Source: Bin87 sp034423115
GTDB taxonomy: Bacteria; Chloroflexota; Dehalococcoidia; Lucifugimonadales; UBA3495
Length of the DNA stretch: 64,000 bases
Assembly: GCA_034423115.1 (NCBI GenBank)
Contig: DAOUJD010000066.1
Location: 1 to 64,000 of the forward strand
Reading direction: 5' to 3'
Shown here piece after piece: positions 41,676 through 50,046 of the stretch. The notes under the pieces were generated by a model. The model was not told the origin of the DNA. It searched no databases and saw only the letters and a program-made list of their open reading frames with translations. The number at the start of each line of letters is the position of its first letter. Position 1 is the first letter of the stretch. The position numbers and the translations under genes are program-made.

Positions 41676-42551
41676 TTATACGGGTTGGGTTGGGTTTATC
41701 GTTCTCACCAGATACACCTTTGCGCCGGTGTCTCGTAGCGCGCCCGCCACCTCTTCCCTCTCCTCCTCGTCGGAGGGCATGCAGAAGAAAGCCGGGCCGG
41801 CGCCGGATAAACAGGGCGGGTGTTTCGTGATGGCCGCCGTTTTCTCCCAAACGTCAGCGAGGCCGGGGAAGATTTCCAGAGCCGCGCGGGTGAAAGCGTT
41901 GAGGCACAAGTCGCTGCTAATTTTGCCCGTCGACAGTTCGGTTGATCCTGCCAGTCGCCGCGTATGTGTCCCGTCTGAATAATCGCTTGGAGTCAACGCG
42001 CTGTAAAGCGTCGGAGTCTTGCTGGCGATGCTTTGGGCCGGCGCGATCAGCAACACCCGAACGCTGGGTTGGGCGGTCAGATGCTCAAGCAGATCCCCCC
42101 GCCCGGTTCCAATGGCGGTTCCTCCCTGCACCAAAAAGGGCACGTCCGATCCCAATTCGGATGCTATGGAGATCAGCTTGTCCTCGGTGAAACCCAAGTC
42201 CCAGAAACGATTCAGACCCAACAGCCCGGTGGCCGCGTCAGCTGATCCCCCTCCCAAACCAGCCGCCATAGGAATACGCTTATCGATCTTCATTTTCGCC
42301 CAGGGTTTGACCCCGGCATGCGCTGCCAACTTGACTGCCGCGTCCCAAACGATGTTCTGCGGTCCCGACAATTCCGGATTGTCGCAATGCACTTCCAGCT
42401 GGCTTGAGGGAGATATCGTCAATTGGTCGGCCAGGTCAACGGTTTGCAGGATGGTGGCGATGTCGTGATAGCCGTCGTCCCGTTTTCCCAGGACCTCCAG
42501 CGAAAGGTTCAGCTTGGCGTGCGCCGGCAGCCGTAACGATTTGGTTCCCAT
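41676..42551 (-). CDS. ispE: 4-diphosphocytidyl-2-C-methyl-D-erythritol kinase
   Basis: A 291-residue GHMP kinase of the MEP isoprenoid pathway. The substrate-side start PAHAKLNLSLEVLGKRDDGYHDI and the ATP-binding loop PMAAGLGGGSADAATGL are clear. The C-terminal LSGAGPAFFCM is the third GHMP motif. The ATG at 42551 overlaps the rsmA stop (TGATG). A GTG one codon earlier is possible. An rsmA-ispE pairing is frequent in bacteria. Confidence 0.94.
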   Translation of the reverse strand: MGTKSLRLPAHAKLNLSLEVLGKRDDGYHDIATILQTVDLADQLTISPSSQLEVHCDNPELSGPQNIVWDAAVKLAAHAGVKPWAKMKIDKRIPMAAGLGGGSADAATGLLGLNRFWDLGFTEDKLISIASELGSDVPFLVQGGTAIGTGRGDLLEHLTAQPSVRVLLIAPAQSIASKTPTLYSALTPSDYSDGTHTRRLAGSTELSTGKISSDLCLNAFTRAALEIFPGLADVWEKTAAITKHPPCLSGAGPAFFCMPSDEEEREEVAGALRDTGAKVYLVRTINPTQPV

Positions 42552-43393
42552 CACCGGACCTTGTGCCGAGGAACGTCCTCAGGCCAAACACTATCGAGCG
42601 ATCCCCACTCGCCGATCGAGAGCGTGGCCGGTCGCCTCTTGCCGTCTATCGTCGTTTCCCTCAAAACGCTATCTACTGTCTCGGCTGGGGCGCCCGATCC
42701 CTGCATCATTGAGTTCCTCAACTGCTTGCGTGGCGCCGCAAATCCAGCTCGTACCAGGTTAAAAAACTCCTGGTTATCACGAACTGCAACGGCCGGCTCC
42801 TTGAGCACATCGAGCCTTATCACTGTCGACGACACTTTGGGCGGCGGACGGAATGATCGGGGTGGTACGTTTATTACGGTCGATGCACGCGCGTAAAACT
42901 GAGTGGCCACCGACATCAGCGTCATCGACCCCGGATTAGCAGTCATGGCCTTCCCCACTTCCCTCTGTACCATCACCACCATAATTGTCGGCGGTGTCGT
43001 GGACTCCAGGAAGCGCCGCACTATCGGCGCCGCAGCGTAGTAAGGCAGGTTCGCGACGAACTTGTAGGGCGTCCCGACGCCAATCAGGTCTGGGATCGGG
43101 ATTTCTCGGGCGTCTCGGTTCAGCACTCGCAGATTGTTGGGGTCACCCAACGCGCTCGGCAAGTTCAACGCTAAACGCTGGTCTATCTCAACTGCGATCA
43201 CGTTCCCCGCCCGTTCTACGAAACGCCTGGTCAATACACCGGTGCCGGGGCCGACCTCGACTACCGTATCGGTAGCGGTCGGCTCAGCTGCGGAAACGAT
43301 ACGGTTAGCGATCCGGGGATCGATCAGAAAATGCTGCCCCAACGATTTCCGAGGGCGGCGTCTCGCGGGTGGCGGATTGGTCATGGTGGCCAT
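42551..43393 (-). CDS. rsmA: 16S rRNA (A1518/A1519-N6)-dimethyltransferase RsmA/KsgA
   Basis: About 280 residues. It dimethylates two adjacent adenines in helix 45 of 16S rRNA. The protein has SLGQHFLIDPRIANRIV, SAM-binding VVEVGPGTGVLTRRF and the catalytic motif IV NLPYYAAAPIV, where NLPY is diagnostic. The frame is open to 43477, but upstream codons run into the SRP RNA gene, so the ATG at 43393 (or 43384) is taken. It is downstream of the SRP RNA on the same strand and overlaps ispE. Confidence 0.93.
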   Translation of the reverse strand: MATMTNPPPARRRPRKSLGQHFLIDPRIANRIVSAAEPTATDTVVEVGPGTGVLTRRFVERAGNVIAVEIDQRLALNLPSALGDPNNLRVLNRDAREIPIPDLIGVGTPYKFVANLPYYAAAPIVRRFLESTTPPTIMVVMVQREVGKAMTANPGSMTLMSVATQFYARASTVINVPPRSFRPPPKVSSTVIRLDVLKEPAVAVRDNQEFFNLVRAGFAAPRKQLRNSMMQGSGAPAETVDSVLRETTIDGKRRPATLSIGEWGSLDSVWPEDVPRHKVR

Positions 43394-43435
43394 AAACACC
43401 AAAAGTGGCCGAGCACCTCCCTTTGACGGCAGTTT

Positions 43436-43673
43436 GGGGGCGTATCGTCGGGACTGGCTCGGGCCAGGCACTCCCACGGCACCCGCGGGACATCGCTTAC
43501 CGTTGCTGCCGTCAAGCCCTGGCGGAGTTCACGAGCCTGCGCCGCGTGGGACCCGGCCGTCAGCGCCATTCCCTGGGAAATTGGCCCTTGCGCCTCGCCG
43601 AGGGGAGGAATTCCACCCCGCTGTGGCGGGTTGCGGGTGTAGGGCACCGCCAGCTCCCCGTGTAGCACGACCA
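43436..43673 (-). ncRNA. ffs: Signal recognition particle RNA (long bacterial type)
   Basis: The minus strand carries SRP RNA landmarks in the right order. GTGCTACACGGGGAGCTGG is followed by the conserved Alu-side stretch GCGGTGCCCTACACCCGCAA and GGTGGAATTCC. The helix 8 core CGCCAGGGCTTGACGGCAGC and AACGGTAAGC come next, and the chain returns with GGGTGCCGTGGGAG. The apical tetraloop reads UGAC (URRC type) instead of the commoner GGAA. The length of about 240 nt indicates the long form with an Alu domain. Ends are approximate. The RNA guides membrane proteins to the translocon with Ffh. Confidence 0.85.
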
Positions 43674-43680
43674 CTCTTTC

Positions 43681-43709
43681 ATGGTATGCGGGCCGCGCCG
43701 AGGTGTCAA
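43681..43709 (-). promoter_or_regulatory. Promoter of the SRP RNA gene
   Basis: On the minus strand a perfect TTGACA (43709-43704), a 17-nt spacer and TACCAT (43686-43681) place transcription start near 43673, which agrees with the 5' end inferred from conservation. Confidence 0.75.
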
Positions 43710-43803
43710 TCAAACTTCCGCGCGAAAAAGAACCGTCTGATACGGACCAAACGGAGGCACCAACGACAATTTGGACCGGACCAGACTCTCAAATGCCGTG
43801 CTC

Positions 43804-44787
43804 TCATCCCCCAGTCGTGCGCCTCTCCCGGAAATGCGGAATGATGTCCTTAGCGATGATCTCCAAGTGCCTGCGACGGTCCTCGCGGGAGGAGGCGATG
43901 CTGAAAATTATGTGGCGCGCGCCGGCATCTATGTATTCGTGCAGTCGGTCGATGCACATCTTGGGCGTCCCCAGCAGGCAGTACCGTCGCACTATGTTGA
44001 TAAACTCTCCGCCGTACAGATATTGGTTCCCCAATGATTCCGCTGCCGTTCGGGCGGCCTGCTCTTCAGTCTGGGCTAGCGTTATATATGGGAAAAACGC
44101 CCACTGGAAATTTGACAAATCCCGGTTTTCCTCGCTGGCAAGTTCCTCGATCTTTGCGACACTGTCCCGGTAACGTTCTGGACTGTAGAAATAAGGAAGC
44201 CATCCGTCTCCATAACGCACGGCGCGTCGCATCGCCGCGTCTCTGCGTCCCGCGACCCAGATCGGAGGATGAGGTTGTTGTGCCGGCTTCGGGTTGATCG
44301 CAGCGCTATCGAGCTGGTAATGCCGGCCGCGTATCGTCACGTCGTCCTGCGTCCACAGGCGCCTGAGTGCATCGAGGCACTCGTCCGTCCTTCGACCCCG
44401 CTGGCGTATTTCGATGCCGGCGTTCTCGTATTCCATCGGAAATTCGCCGCCCACTCCGACACCCAAGGTAAGCCGGCCTCCGGATGCGATATCCAAGGTC
44501 GCGGTCATTCGAGCCAGTATCAGTGGATGGTAGAATGGCGCCAAGGTTACCGAACTCAGGATGCGCATCCGCTCGGTTGCGCCGGCTGCCACCGCCAACA
44601 GAGGTAAGGCGGCGTGGGTAGGTCCAGGGGGACGTCCGCGCATGAAATGCTCGCCAGCGCCCATGTATTCGAAGCCCAGGTTCTCCATCAATCGGGCCTG
44701 CTCGATAGTGCGGTCCGCTGGAAGCGCCATGCTTGCGCCGAACTGAATTTGGTCAGTGTTCCCCAATGGGTGTGGTGGCATGGTCAA
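43804..44787 (-). CDS. LLM class flavin- or F420-dependent oxidoreductase, second copy
   Basis: A 327-residue luciferase-like monooxygenase-fold protein. The start IQFGASMALPADRTIEQARLMENLGFEYMGAGEH, then SSVTLAPFYHPLILARMTATLDIASGGRLTLGVGVGGE and KPAQQPHPPIWVAGRRDAAMRRAVRYGDGWLP, are classic. Cofactor and substrate are not decided by sequence. The TTG at 44787 has GGAGA 8 nt upstream and is preferred to the ATG at 44781. It is only distantly similar to the LLM protein at 1186-2031. Confidence 0.88.
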   Translation of the reverse strand: MTMPPHPLGNTDQIQFGASMALPADRTIEQARLMENLGFEYMGAGEHFMRGRPPGPTHAALPLLAVAAGATERMRILSSVTLAPFYHPLILARMTATLDIASGGRLTLGVGVGGEFPMEYENAGIEIRQRGRRTDECLDALRRLWTQDDVTIRGRHYQLDSAAINPKPAQQPHPPIWVAGRRDAAMRRAVRYGDGWLPYFYSPERYRDSVAKIEELASEENRDLSNFQWAFFPYITLAQTEEQAARTAAESLGNQYLYGGEFINIVRRYCLLGTPKMCIDRLHEYIDAGARHIIFSIASSREDRRRHLEIIAKDIIPHFRERRTTGG

Positions 44788-45592
44788 TCTTGATTCTCCA
44801 TCTAAGTTTCGGCTCCGCTGAAACGGCGGTCATTGTATGTTAACGAGGCCGCACCGGCAAAATGACCGAGCGGAGACCCGCAGGGCTTTTGGATTTATCT
44901 ACCCCGGCCGTCCGATCATCCTGAGCTGCCGTAGGTCCGCCTGTGGCGGGTTGGCGCGCCGGGTCATGCGCGCTTGCCGTCGCAATGAGAGGTCAGTGCG
45001 GGAGACCAGCCATTGAAGTACAAGGACCCAGGTCGAGTGCACGACGATTTTGTTTTGGGACGCTGTTTCAGCGTCTGCACGGAAGTCGTTTTCACGCGGT
45101 GTTTTGGTGTGGTTGCCTCCCTTGGGGTTGGTGGTTGGTTTTGAGAATTGGGTGTCAGGTTGTGGTTCGGATCGATTGTCGGAGCACGGCCAACACTGTT
45201 TTTTGCTTGCGCAGAAAGATATCGTCCTAGGCTTCCGTGCCCTCACGGGTAACCGGCCAATGATACCGGGGCAGCGCGAGCACGGGGCGGTGGTAACACC
45301 CGCTGGGTTCCGGGAGCTTGATCGTGGAAGAAAACGATTCTAGGCTCCTTGGGAACCGTATTCTGCTTTTGAGTAACCGACAGGCCGTTATGCGACCCGA
45401 ACCTTTTTGACACCTCGCCATGTTTGGTAGTTTGGTGGCTGCCGCTGCATGCGATGCGGCCGACCCCGCCCGGTTCTCGAGTGCCGAGCGGGGAACCTGA
45501 CATGGTTAGGATAGAACGCGGGTGCGACTTGGGGCAACGGGTGGGTGTCATTGTTAGGAAATTGATTTTTGCAAGGCAGGGGCAAGGGGCAG
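44788..45592. other. Gene-free stretch of about 0.8 kb
   Basis: I find no credible gene: open frames lack ribosome-binding sites and resemble nothing known. Short palindromes are present (GGACGCTGTTTCAGCGTC near 45058-45075, and GGTTCTCGAGTGCCGAGCGGGGAACC near 45473-45498). They could belong to decayed repeats or an unrecognised RNA. Confidence 0.5.
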
Positions 45593-45749
45593 CAGGGTCA
45601 TTCGGCTATCCCGATCGGAGGCGACGAATGACGCCAGAACGTTGGCCGAATGACCGTCCGCTCGTGGTTCGACAAGCTCACCATGAGCGGGCTGCGCGGT
45701 TGATCGAGTGAGCTGACTACCCACCCGCCGAGCAATGATTGAATGGCCT
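45593..45749. repeat. Dispersed palindromic repeat, family 2 copy B
   Basis: It corresponds to 15817-15948 with about 25 extra bases in the middle. It has the same GTCATTCG / CGAATGAC hairpin, the CGCTCGTGGTTCGAC / CACCATGAGCG palindrome and the terminal CGCCGAGCAATGATTGAATGGCCT. It lies about 100 bp upstream of the NDUFA9-like gene. Confidence 0.7.
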
Positions 45750-45847
45750 GGGGAGGCCGGGGCCACGAAGGTGAGTCATTGTGCGTCGATGTTATACTTG
45801 AACCATCGGGTAACTCATACCTCTTTAAGCTTCTGCTTGGAAGTTCC

Positions 45848-46777
45848 ATGACCGTCCTGGTAACCGGCGCCACCGGATTTTTGGGCCGCCGCGTGGTCCA
45901 ACAATTACTGGAAACGAACCATGAAGTTCGCGCCATGGTTCGCAGCCCGGGTAGCGAGCGAGTGTTCACGACTCCGCCAACCGAAGTGTGCTATGGGGAT
46001 GTTCGCGATCCAGATGCCGTCGCGGAAGCCTGCCGCGACATCTCCGAGGTTATCCACCTGGTGGCGGTAATTCGGGGTGGGCCACGCCAATTCGACGCGA
46101 TCAACCGTCAGGGCACGGCCAATGTGGTGGGCGCCGCCAGAGAAGCCGGGTCTGTTCGCCGTTTTGTCCACCTCAGTGCTATTGGCGCGGCCAACGTCCC
46201 CAACCTGCGTTATTTGTACTCCAAATGGCAGGGCGAGCAAGAGGTCGTTGGCGGTGGACTGCCCTACGTCATCATCCGGCCTTCGTTGATTTTCGGGCCG
46301 GGGGATGAATTTACAAATGCGGTTGCGGCGTTGGTCCGGTGTCTGCCTGTCACGCCGGTGATTGGGTCTGGAAACAACCGATTGCAGCCCATTCACGTCA
46401 ACGATGTTGCTCAGTGCGTAGCGCAGTCTCTAAGCGGCAACATACGGGGAAATCGCACCGTCGAAATTGGTGGGCCCGACCAACTTTCGTATAACGAAAT
46501 CATCAGGACGGTAGCCCGCTCCATGGACCGGCGTCGGTTCGTAGTGAACGTTCCCCTTTGGAAATTCCGTCTCCCGATCGTAATGATGGAATTGCTCACA
46601 CCGCGTCCACCGATGAACAGCGCCATGCTGCAACTCATCACCTTGCGCAATGTCGCGGACTCCGATTCCGTTGATCGGGAGTTTGGTTTCCATCCCAGTC
46701 CTCTGGCGGGGAACTTAGACCACATCAGGGACATGACTTTTGGCCGGGCTCTGCGCACCAATCTGGGCCTTAGTTGA
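45848..46777 (+). CDS. NDUFA9-like atypical short-chain reductase (NAD-dependent epimerase family)
   Basis: A 309-residue Rossmann protein of the atypical SDR group related to complex I accessory subunit NDUFA9. It starts with VLVTGATGFLGRRVVQQLL and has DISEVIHLVAVIRGG, HLSAIGA, a YSKWQGE with the SDR Tyr-x3-Lys, IIRPSLIFGPGDEF and QPIHVNDVAQC. Members bind NAD(P)H and often act in lipid or quinone metabolism. Complex I association is possible but unproven here. The start at 45848 has GGAAG upstream, while the longer frame to 45743 is unlikely. folC follows after 8 bp. Confidence 0.85.
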   Translation: MTVLVTGATGFLGRRVVQQLLETNHEVRAMVRSPGSERVFTTPPTEVCYGDVRDPDAVAEACRDISEVIHLVAVIRGGPRQFDAINRQGTANVVGAAREAGSVRRFVHLSAIGAANVPNLRYLYSKWQGEQEVVGGGLPYVIIRPSLIFGPGDEFTNAVAALVRCLPVTPVIGSGNNRLQPIHVNDVAQCVAQSLSGNIRGNRTVEIGGPDQLSYNEIIRTVARSMDRRRFVVNVPLWKFRLPIVMMELLTPRPPMNSAMLQLITLRNVADSDSVDREFGFHPSPLAGNLDHIRDMTFGRALRTNLGLS

Positions 46778-46785
46778 ACGTTTCA

Positions 46786-48159
46786 ATGGATTATCAAGAA
46801 TCGATCGCTCGGCTCCTATCGTTGGTTGACCACGAACGGAGTGTGCCAGCCCTGCCCCGGCAGAAACGCATTTACGATCTCCGAAACGTACATCGACTGT
46901 TGGACCGGCTGGGTAACCCTCACTACCTGCCCGGCGTGGTTCACATCGCTGGCACCAAGGGAAAGGGCAGTACTGCTGCGATGGTCGAGTCCATCCTTCG
47001 CGCCGCTGGCTACTCCACGGGGTTTTACTCATCTCCGCATCTGCACACGTTCCGCGAAAGGATCCGTGTTGACGGTGAGCCGGTTTCACCCTGCCACTTT
47101 GCCCATGCGACCAAGGTAGTCTGGCCCCATCACCTGGATAACGCCAATGATCTGGAAGCCGGGCCGGCAACTCTTTTCGAATATCTGACCGCGATGGCTT
47201 TCTGCGTGTTCAATGAAGCCCATACCGATTTCAACGTAATCGAGGTGGGCTTGGGTGGCCGACTCGACGCCACAAACGTCGTTTCTCCCACCGTTAGCGT
47301 GATCACGCCGGTTAGCCTGGACCACACTGCTATTCTCGGTGACACCATCGGGGAAATCGCCTCCGACAAAGCCGGAATCATCAAAACAGGCATTCCTGTG
47401 GTAATGGCGCCGCAATTCCCCGACGCTGCCTCAGCCATCCTGTCCGCTGCAACCTCTCAAAAAGCCGCTCTCGTCGACGTGCGCGGCACTGTCACCTGGC
47501 AAGTGGATTCGACCAGCAATGCTGGACAGCGATTGGGCATCAACACTAAACGTGATTCCTATCGCCCGGTTGTTCCCCTCCTGGGAGATTTCCAAGCATC
47601 CAATGCAGCCGTCGCGATTGCCACCGTCGAAACTCTGATCGACCAAGGACATCGGATTCCGAAAACGGCGATTCTGGAAGGCTTGGGTTCTGTCCAATGG
47701 CCTGCCCGTTTGGAGATTTTAGCCGGCAACCCTGTGGTGGTCGCCGATGGCGCTCACAACGACCACTCCGTTGCCACCGTTTTGGACACCCTCGACCACA
47801 GTCTTCCTCACCAAAGGTTGACCGTCGTTGCCGGTTTCTCCAGGGACAAGCGCGTGTCGGCCATGATCGACCTCATCGCTAAGCGGGCCGACCGAGTTGT
47901 TGCGACCCGTTCACGGCATCCGAGATCGCTCCGGCAATCAGAGATCGTCGATGAATTCTTGACTGCTGGATTTCCGGAGGACAGCCTGGCGGAAACCAGC
48001 AACGTTGCCGATGCTATCGACTCGGCAGTGGGCGGCGCTCAGGACGATGAACTGGTCCTCGTGACCGGCTCGCTGTTTGTTGCAGCGGAAGCCCGCGAAG
48101 TTATCTTGGACATCGAACCCGAAACATATCCGGACTTGCTTCCGCCAGATTTGCGTTAG
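46786..48159 (+). CDS. folC: Folylpolyglutamate synthase / dihydrofolate synthase
   Basis: A 457-residue Mur-ligase-family enzyme that adds Glu to dihydropteroate or folates. The P-loop is VHIAGTKGKGSTAAM (about residues 49-63). FYSSPHLHTFRERIRVDGEPVS is the folate-binding signature, followed by EVGLGGRLDATN, TPVSLDHTAILG with the metal-ligand His and ADGAHNDHS. The ATG at 46786 is preferred to a TTG that overlaps the previous stop. One or both activities may be present. Confidence 0.94.
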   Translation: MDYQESIARLLSLVDHERSVPALPRQKRIYDLRNVHRLLDRLGNPHYLPGVVHIAGTKGKGSTAAMVESILRAAGYSTGFYSSPHLHTFRERIRVDGEPVSPCHFAHATKVVWPHHLDNANDLEAGPATLFEYLTAMAFCVFNEAHTDFNVIEVGLGGRLDATNVVSPTVSVITPVSLDHTAILGDTIGEIASDKAGIIKTGIPVVMAPQFPDAASAILSAATSQKAALVDVRGTVTWQVDSTSNAGQRLGINTKRDSYRPVVPLLGDFQASNAAVAIATVETLIDQGHRIPKTAILEGLGSVQWPARLEILAGNPVVVADGAHNDHSVATVLDTLDHSLPHQRLTVVAGFSRDKRVSAMIDLIAKRADRVVATRSRHPRSLRQSEIVDEFLTAGFPEDSLAETSNVADAIDSAVGGAQDDELVLVTGSLFVAAEAREVILDIEPETYPDLLPPDLR

Positions 48160-48216
48160 TGGGTTCCTTGCATTCTCCCACCAGCGCACACTCGCACTGC
48201 CGCACCGGAATTTGAT

Positions 48217-49470
48217 ATGAATCACGGGTCCCGCCGTCGCGTCGTCGTTACTGGTCTCGGTGCCATCACGCCGTTGGGCCTTTCTGCTGACGAATTCTGG
48301 ACCAATTTGCTGGCTGGGCAATCCGGCATCGGTCCTATGACTCTTTGCGACCCGACTGATTACCCATGTCGTATCGCGGGACAGGCCGATGATTTCGACC
48401 CGACGAATTACATCGGGAATCGTGAGGCCAGGCGAATGGCCCGTTTTTCACAACTCGCTGTAGCCGCAGGGTTACAGGCTGTCCAGGACGCGAATCTGGA
48501 CATTGCGAGCGAAGATCCTTACCGGGTAGGAGTGTTGTTGGGAAATGGCAACGGCGGTTTCCCGACCTTGGAGGAAAACTGTCGCATCTTGGCTGATCGG
48601 GGCGGGATGCGAATGTCGCCTTTCTTTTTCCCCATGATCTTGCCCAACATGGCGGCGGCCAATGTCAGCCAGTATGTGGGGGCTCACGGCTACAACTCCA
48701 CCGCCACGACGGCGTGCGCAGCCTCAAACAATGCCATTGGAGAGGCATTGCAGGCTATCCGCCACGGTATCGCTGATGTCATGCTGGCGGGCGGCGCTGA
48801 AGCGGGTATCAGCCAACTGGGGCTGGCGGGCTTTGCGGTCATGCGGGCTCTCAGTACGCGCAACGACGATCCCCAGCGTGCCAGTCGTCCTTTCGACGCC
48901 GAGCGCGACGGCTTTGTTCCCGCCGAAGGAGCCGGCATTCTGGTATTGGAAGAGCGCGAGCGGGCGATAGCCCGCGGCGCCCGTATCCTGTGCGAATTGT
49001 CCGGTTTCGGGGCGACGTCCGACGCCGGTCACTTGGTGCAACCCCAGGAGTCGGGGGCCAGCGCTGCCCGAGCGATGTCCAACGCCATTGGTGACGCCGG
49101 ACTCGAACCTGTTGGTGTCCATTACATCAACGCCCACGGCACTTCTACGCCGTTGAATGATGCGGTTGAAACCGTCGCGATCAAACGTCTGTTTGGCGAA
49201 GGCGCTCACAGAGTGCCGGTGAGCAGCACCAAAAGTATGATCGGCCATTCATTGGGGGCGTCCGGCGCTCTCGAAGCCATCGCTTGCGTGAAAACGCTTG
49301 TTGACCAGAAGGTCCACCCGACCGTCAATTACGAACACCCCGATCCCGAGTGCGACTTGGACTACGTTCCAAATCGGGCGCGTTCAGCTCATGTTGAAAC
49401 GGTTTTGTCCAACGCGTTTGGTTTCGGGGGGCAGAACGCGTGCTTGATCTTCCAACGCTATGTGGCCTGA
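48217..49470 (+). CDS. fabF: 3-oxoacyl-ACP synthase II (KAS II), second copy
   Basis: A 417-residue condensing enzyme. The catalytic Cys is about residue 167 in TTACAASNNAIGEAL, and the His residues are in NAHGTSTPLND and TKSMIGHSLGASGALEA. The C-terminal FGFGGQNACLIF is standard. The active-site sequence CAASNN differs from CSSGAD of the first copy, so the two are not recent duplicates. It is 57 bp after folC and is followed by a terminator. Confidence 0.93.
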   Translation: MNHGSRRRVVVTGLGAITPLGLSADEFWTNLLAGQSGIGPMTLCDPTDYPCRIAGQADDFDPTNYIGNREARRMARFSQLAVAAGLQAVQDANLDIASEDPYRVGVLLGNGNGGFPTLEENCRILADRGGMRMSPFFFPMILPNMAAANVSQYVGAHGYNSTATTACAASNNAIGEALQAIRHGIADVMLAGGAEAGISQLGLAGFAVMRALSTRNDDPQRASRPFDAERDGFVPAEGAGILVLEERERAIARGARILCELSGFGATSDAGHLVQPQESGASAARAMSNAIGDAGLEPVGVHYINAHGTSTPLNDAVETVAIKRLFGEGAHRVPVSSTKSMIGHSLGASGALEAIACVKTLVDQKVHPTVNYEHPDPECDLDYVPNRARSAHVETVLSNAFGFGGQNACLIFQRYVA

Positions 49471-49506
49471 AGCGGTCCGGCATCGGGCGAGCCGTCCCGC
49501 GGCAAC

Positions 49507-49544
49507 AAAATCGCCGGGGTTCGTTTCGACCCCGGCGCAAATTT
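49507..49544 (-). terminator. Rho-independent terminator between fabF and the SWIM gene
   Basis: A perfect 9-bp stem CGCCGGGGT / ACCCCGGCG (49512-49520 and 49529-49537) is followed on the minus strand by ATTTTG. On the plus strand it is followed by CAAATTT, so it mainly ends the SWIM transcript and perhaps fabF too. Confidence 0.65.
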
Positions 49545-49568
49545 GCAACGACCTGTACCTTGCCTATC

Positions 49569-49826
49569 TCAGACGGCTGCCTTTTCGGCTTTGGGTTGTC
49601 TTGCCAGCATTTCGTCGAGCATGCGCTGCAAGGCCATGATGTGGCTGCAAACCCCTCGGGTCGCAAAGAACGCGCATTCGCACTGCCAGTCGCCATCATG
49701 GTATCGAACCCGGTACGTGTTGTGGTTACCGACGAATGAGGCCTCGAACGTGTGAATGTTCACCCGGTCCGGTTCCTCGGCGTACTTGCGCGCTTTGTCA
49801 ACCTTGCCAATGTAGCTCGAGCTCAT
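49569..49826 (-). CDS. Small SWIM zinc-finger protein
   Basis: An 85-residue protein with the SWIM motif CxC-x(n)-CxH, visible as WQCECAFFATRGVCSHIMALQRML. SWIM domains bind zinc and are found in DNA-associated proteins such as SWI2/SNF2 helicases and MuDR-type transposases. Here the domain is essentially the whole protein. The ATG at 49826 with a GGGGG ribosome-binding site is preferred to 49853. It is a lone minus-strand gene between fabF and rny. Confidence 0.8.
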   Translation of the reverse strand: MSSSYIGKVDKARKYAEEPDRVNIHTFEASFVGNHNTYRVRYHDGDWQCECAFFATRGVCSHIMALQRMLDEMLARQPKAEKAAV

Positions 49827-49974
49827 TTTTGCCCCCGCATTGTTATTAGGCAACCGATCTTATCGCCGCCCGTGTCTTAAATGTTACCGGCATCAGCGGC
49901 CAATGGCAAATGTCCTGTAGCCGCTATCCAGCGCATTTTTGAATATTGTTTATTCATAAAATTCTTGACTTTGA

Positions 49975-50003
49975 CGGCCCTCAACACTAGGATAAACATA
50001 GGG
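49975..50003 (+). promoter_or_regulatory. Promoter of the rny operon
   Basis: TTGACT (49975-49980), a 17-nt spacer and TAGGAT (49998-50003) precede rny by about 43 bp. The upstream DNA is AT-rich (TTGTTTATTCATAAAATTC), consistent with an UP-type region. Confidence 0.6.
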
Positions 50004-50046
50004 CAAAAATATCCCGGGCATTGCCCGGACGGACCGAGGAGGTTCT

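Noticed and set aside
43381..43713. Open frames on both strands over 43.4-43.7 kb
   Set aside because: They lie on the SRP RNA gene, which explains the conservation-like pattern.
44899..45551. Several frames of 90-115 codons in the gap before the NDUFA9-like gene
   Set aside because: No ribosome-binding sites, odd composition and no recognisable domains.
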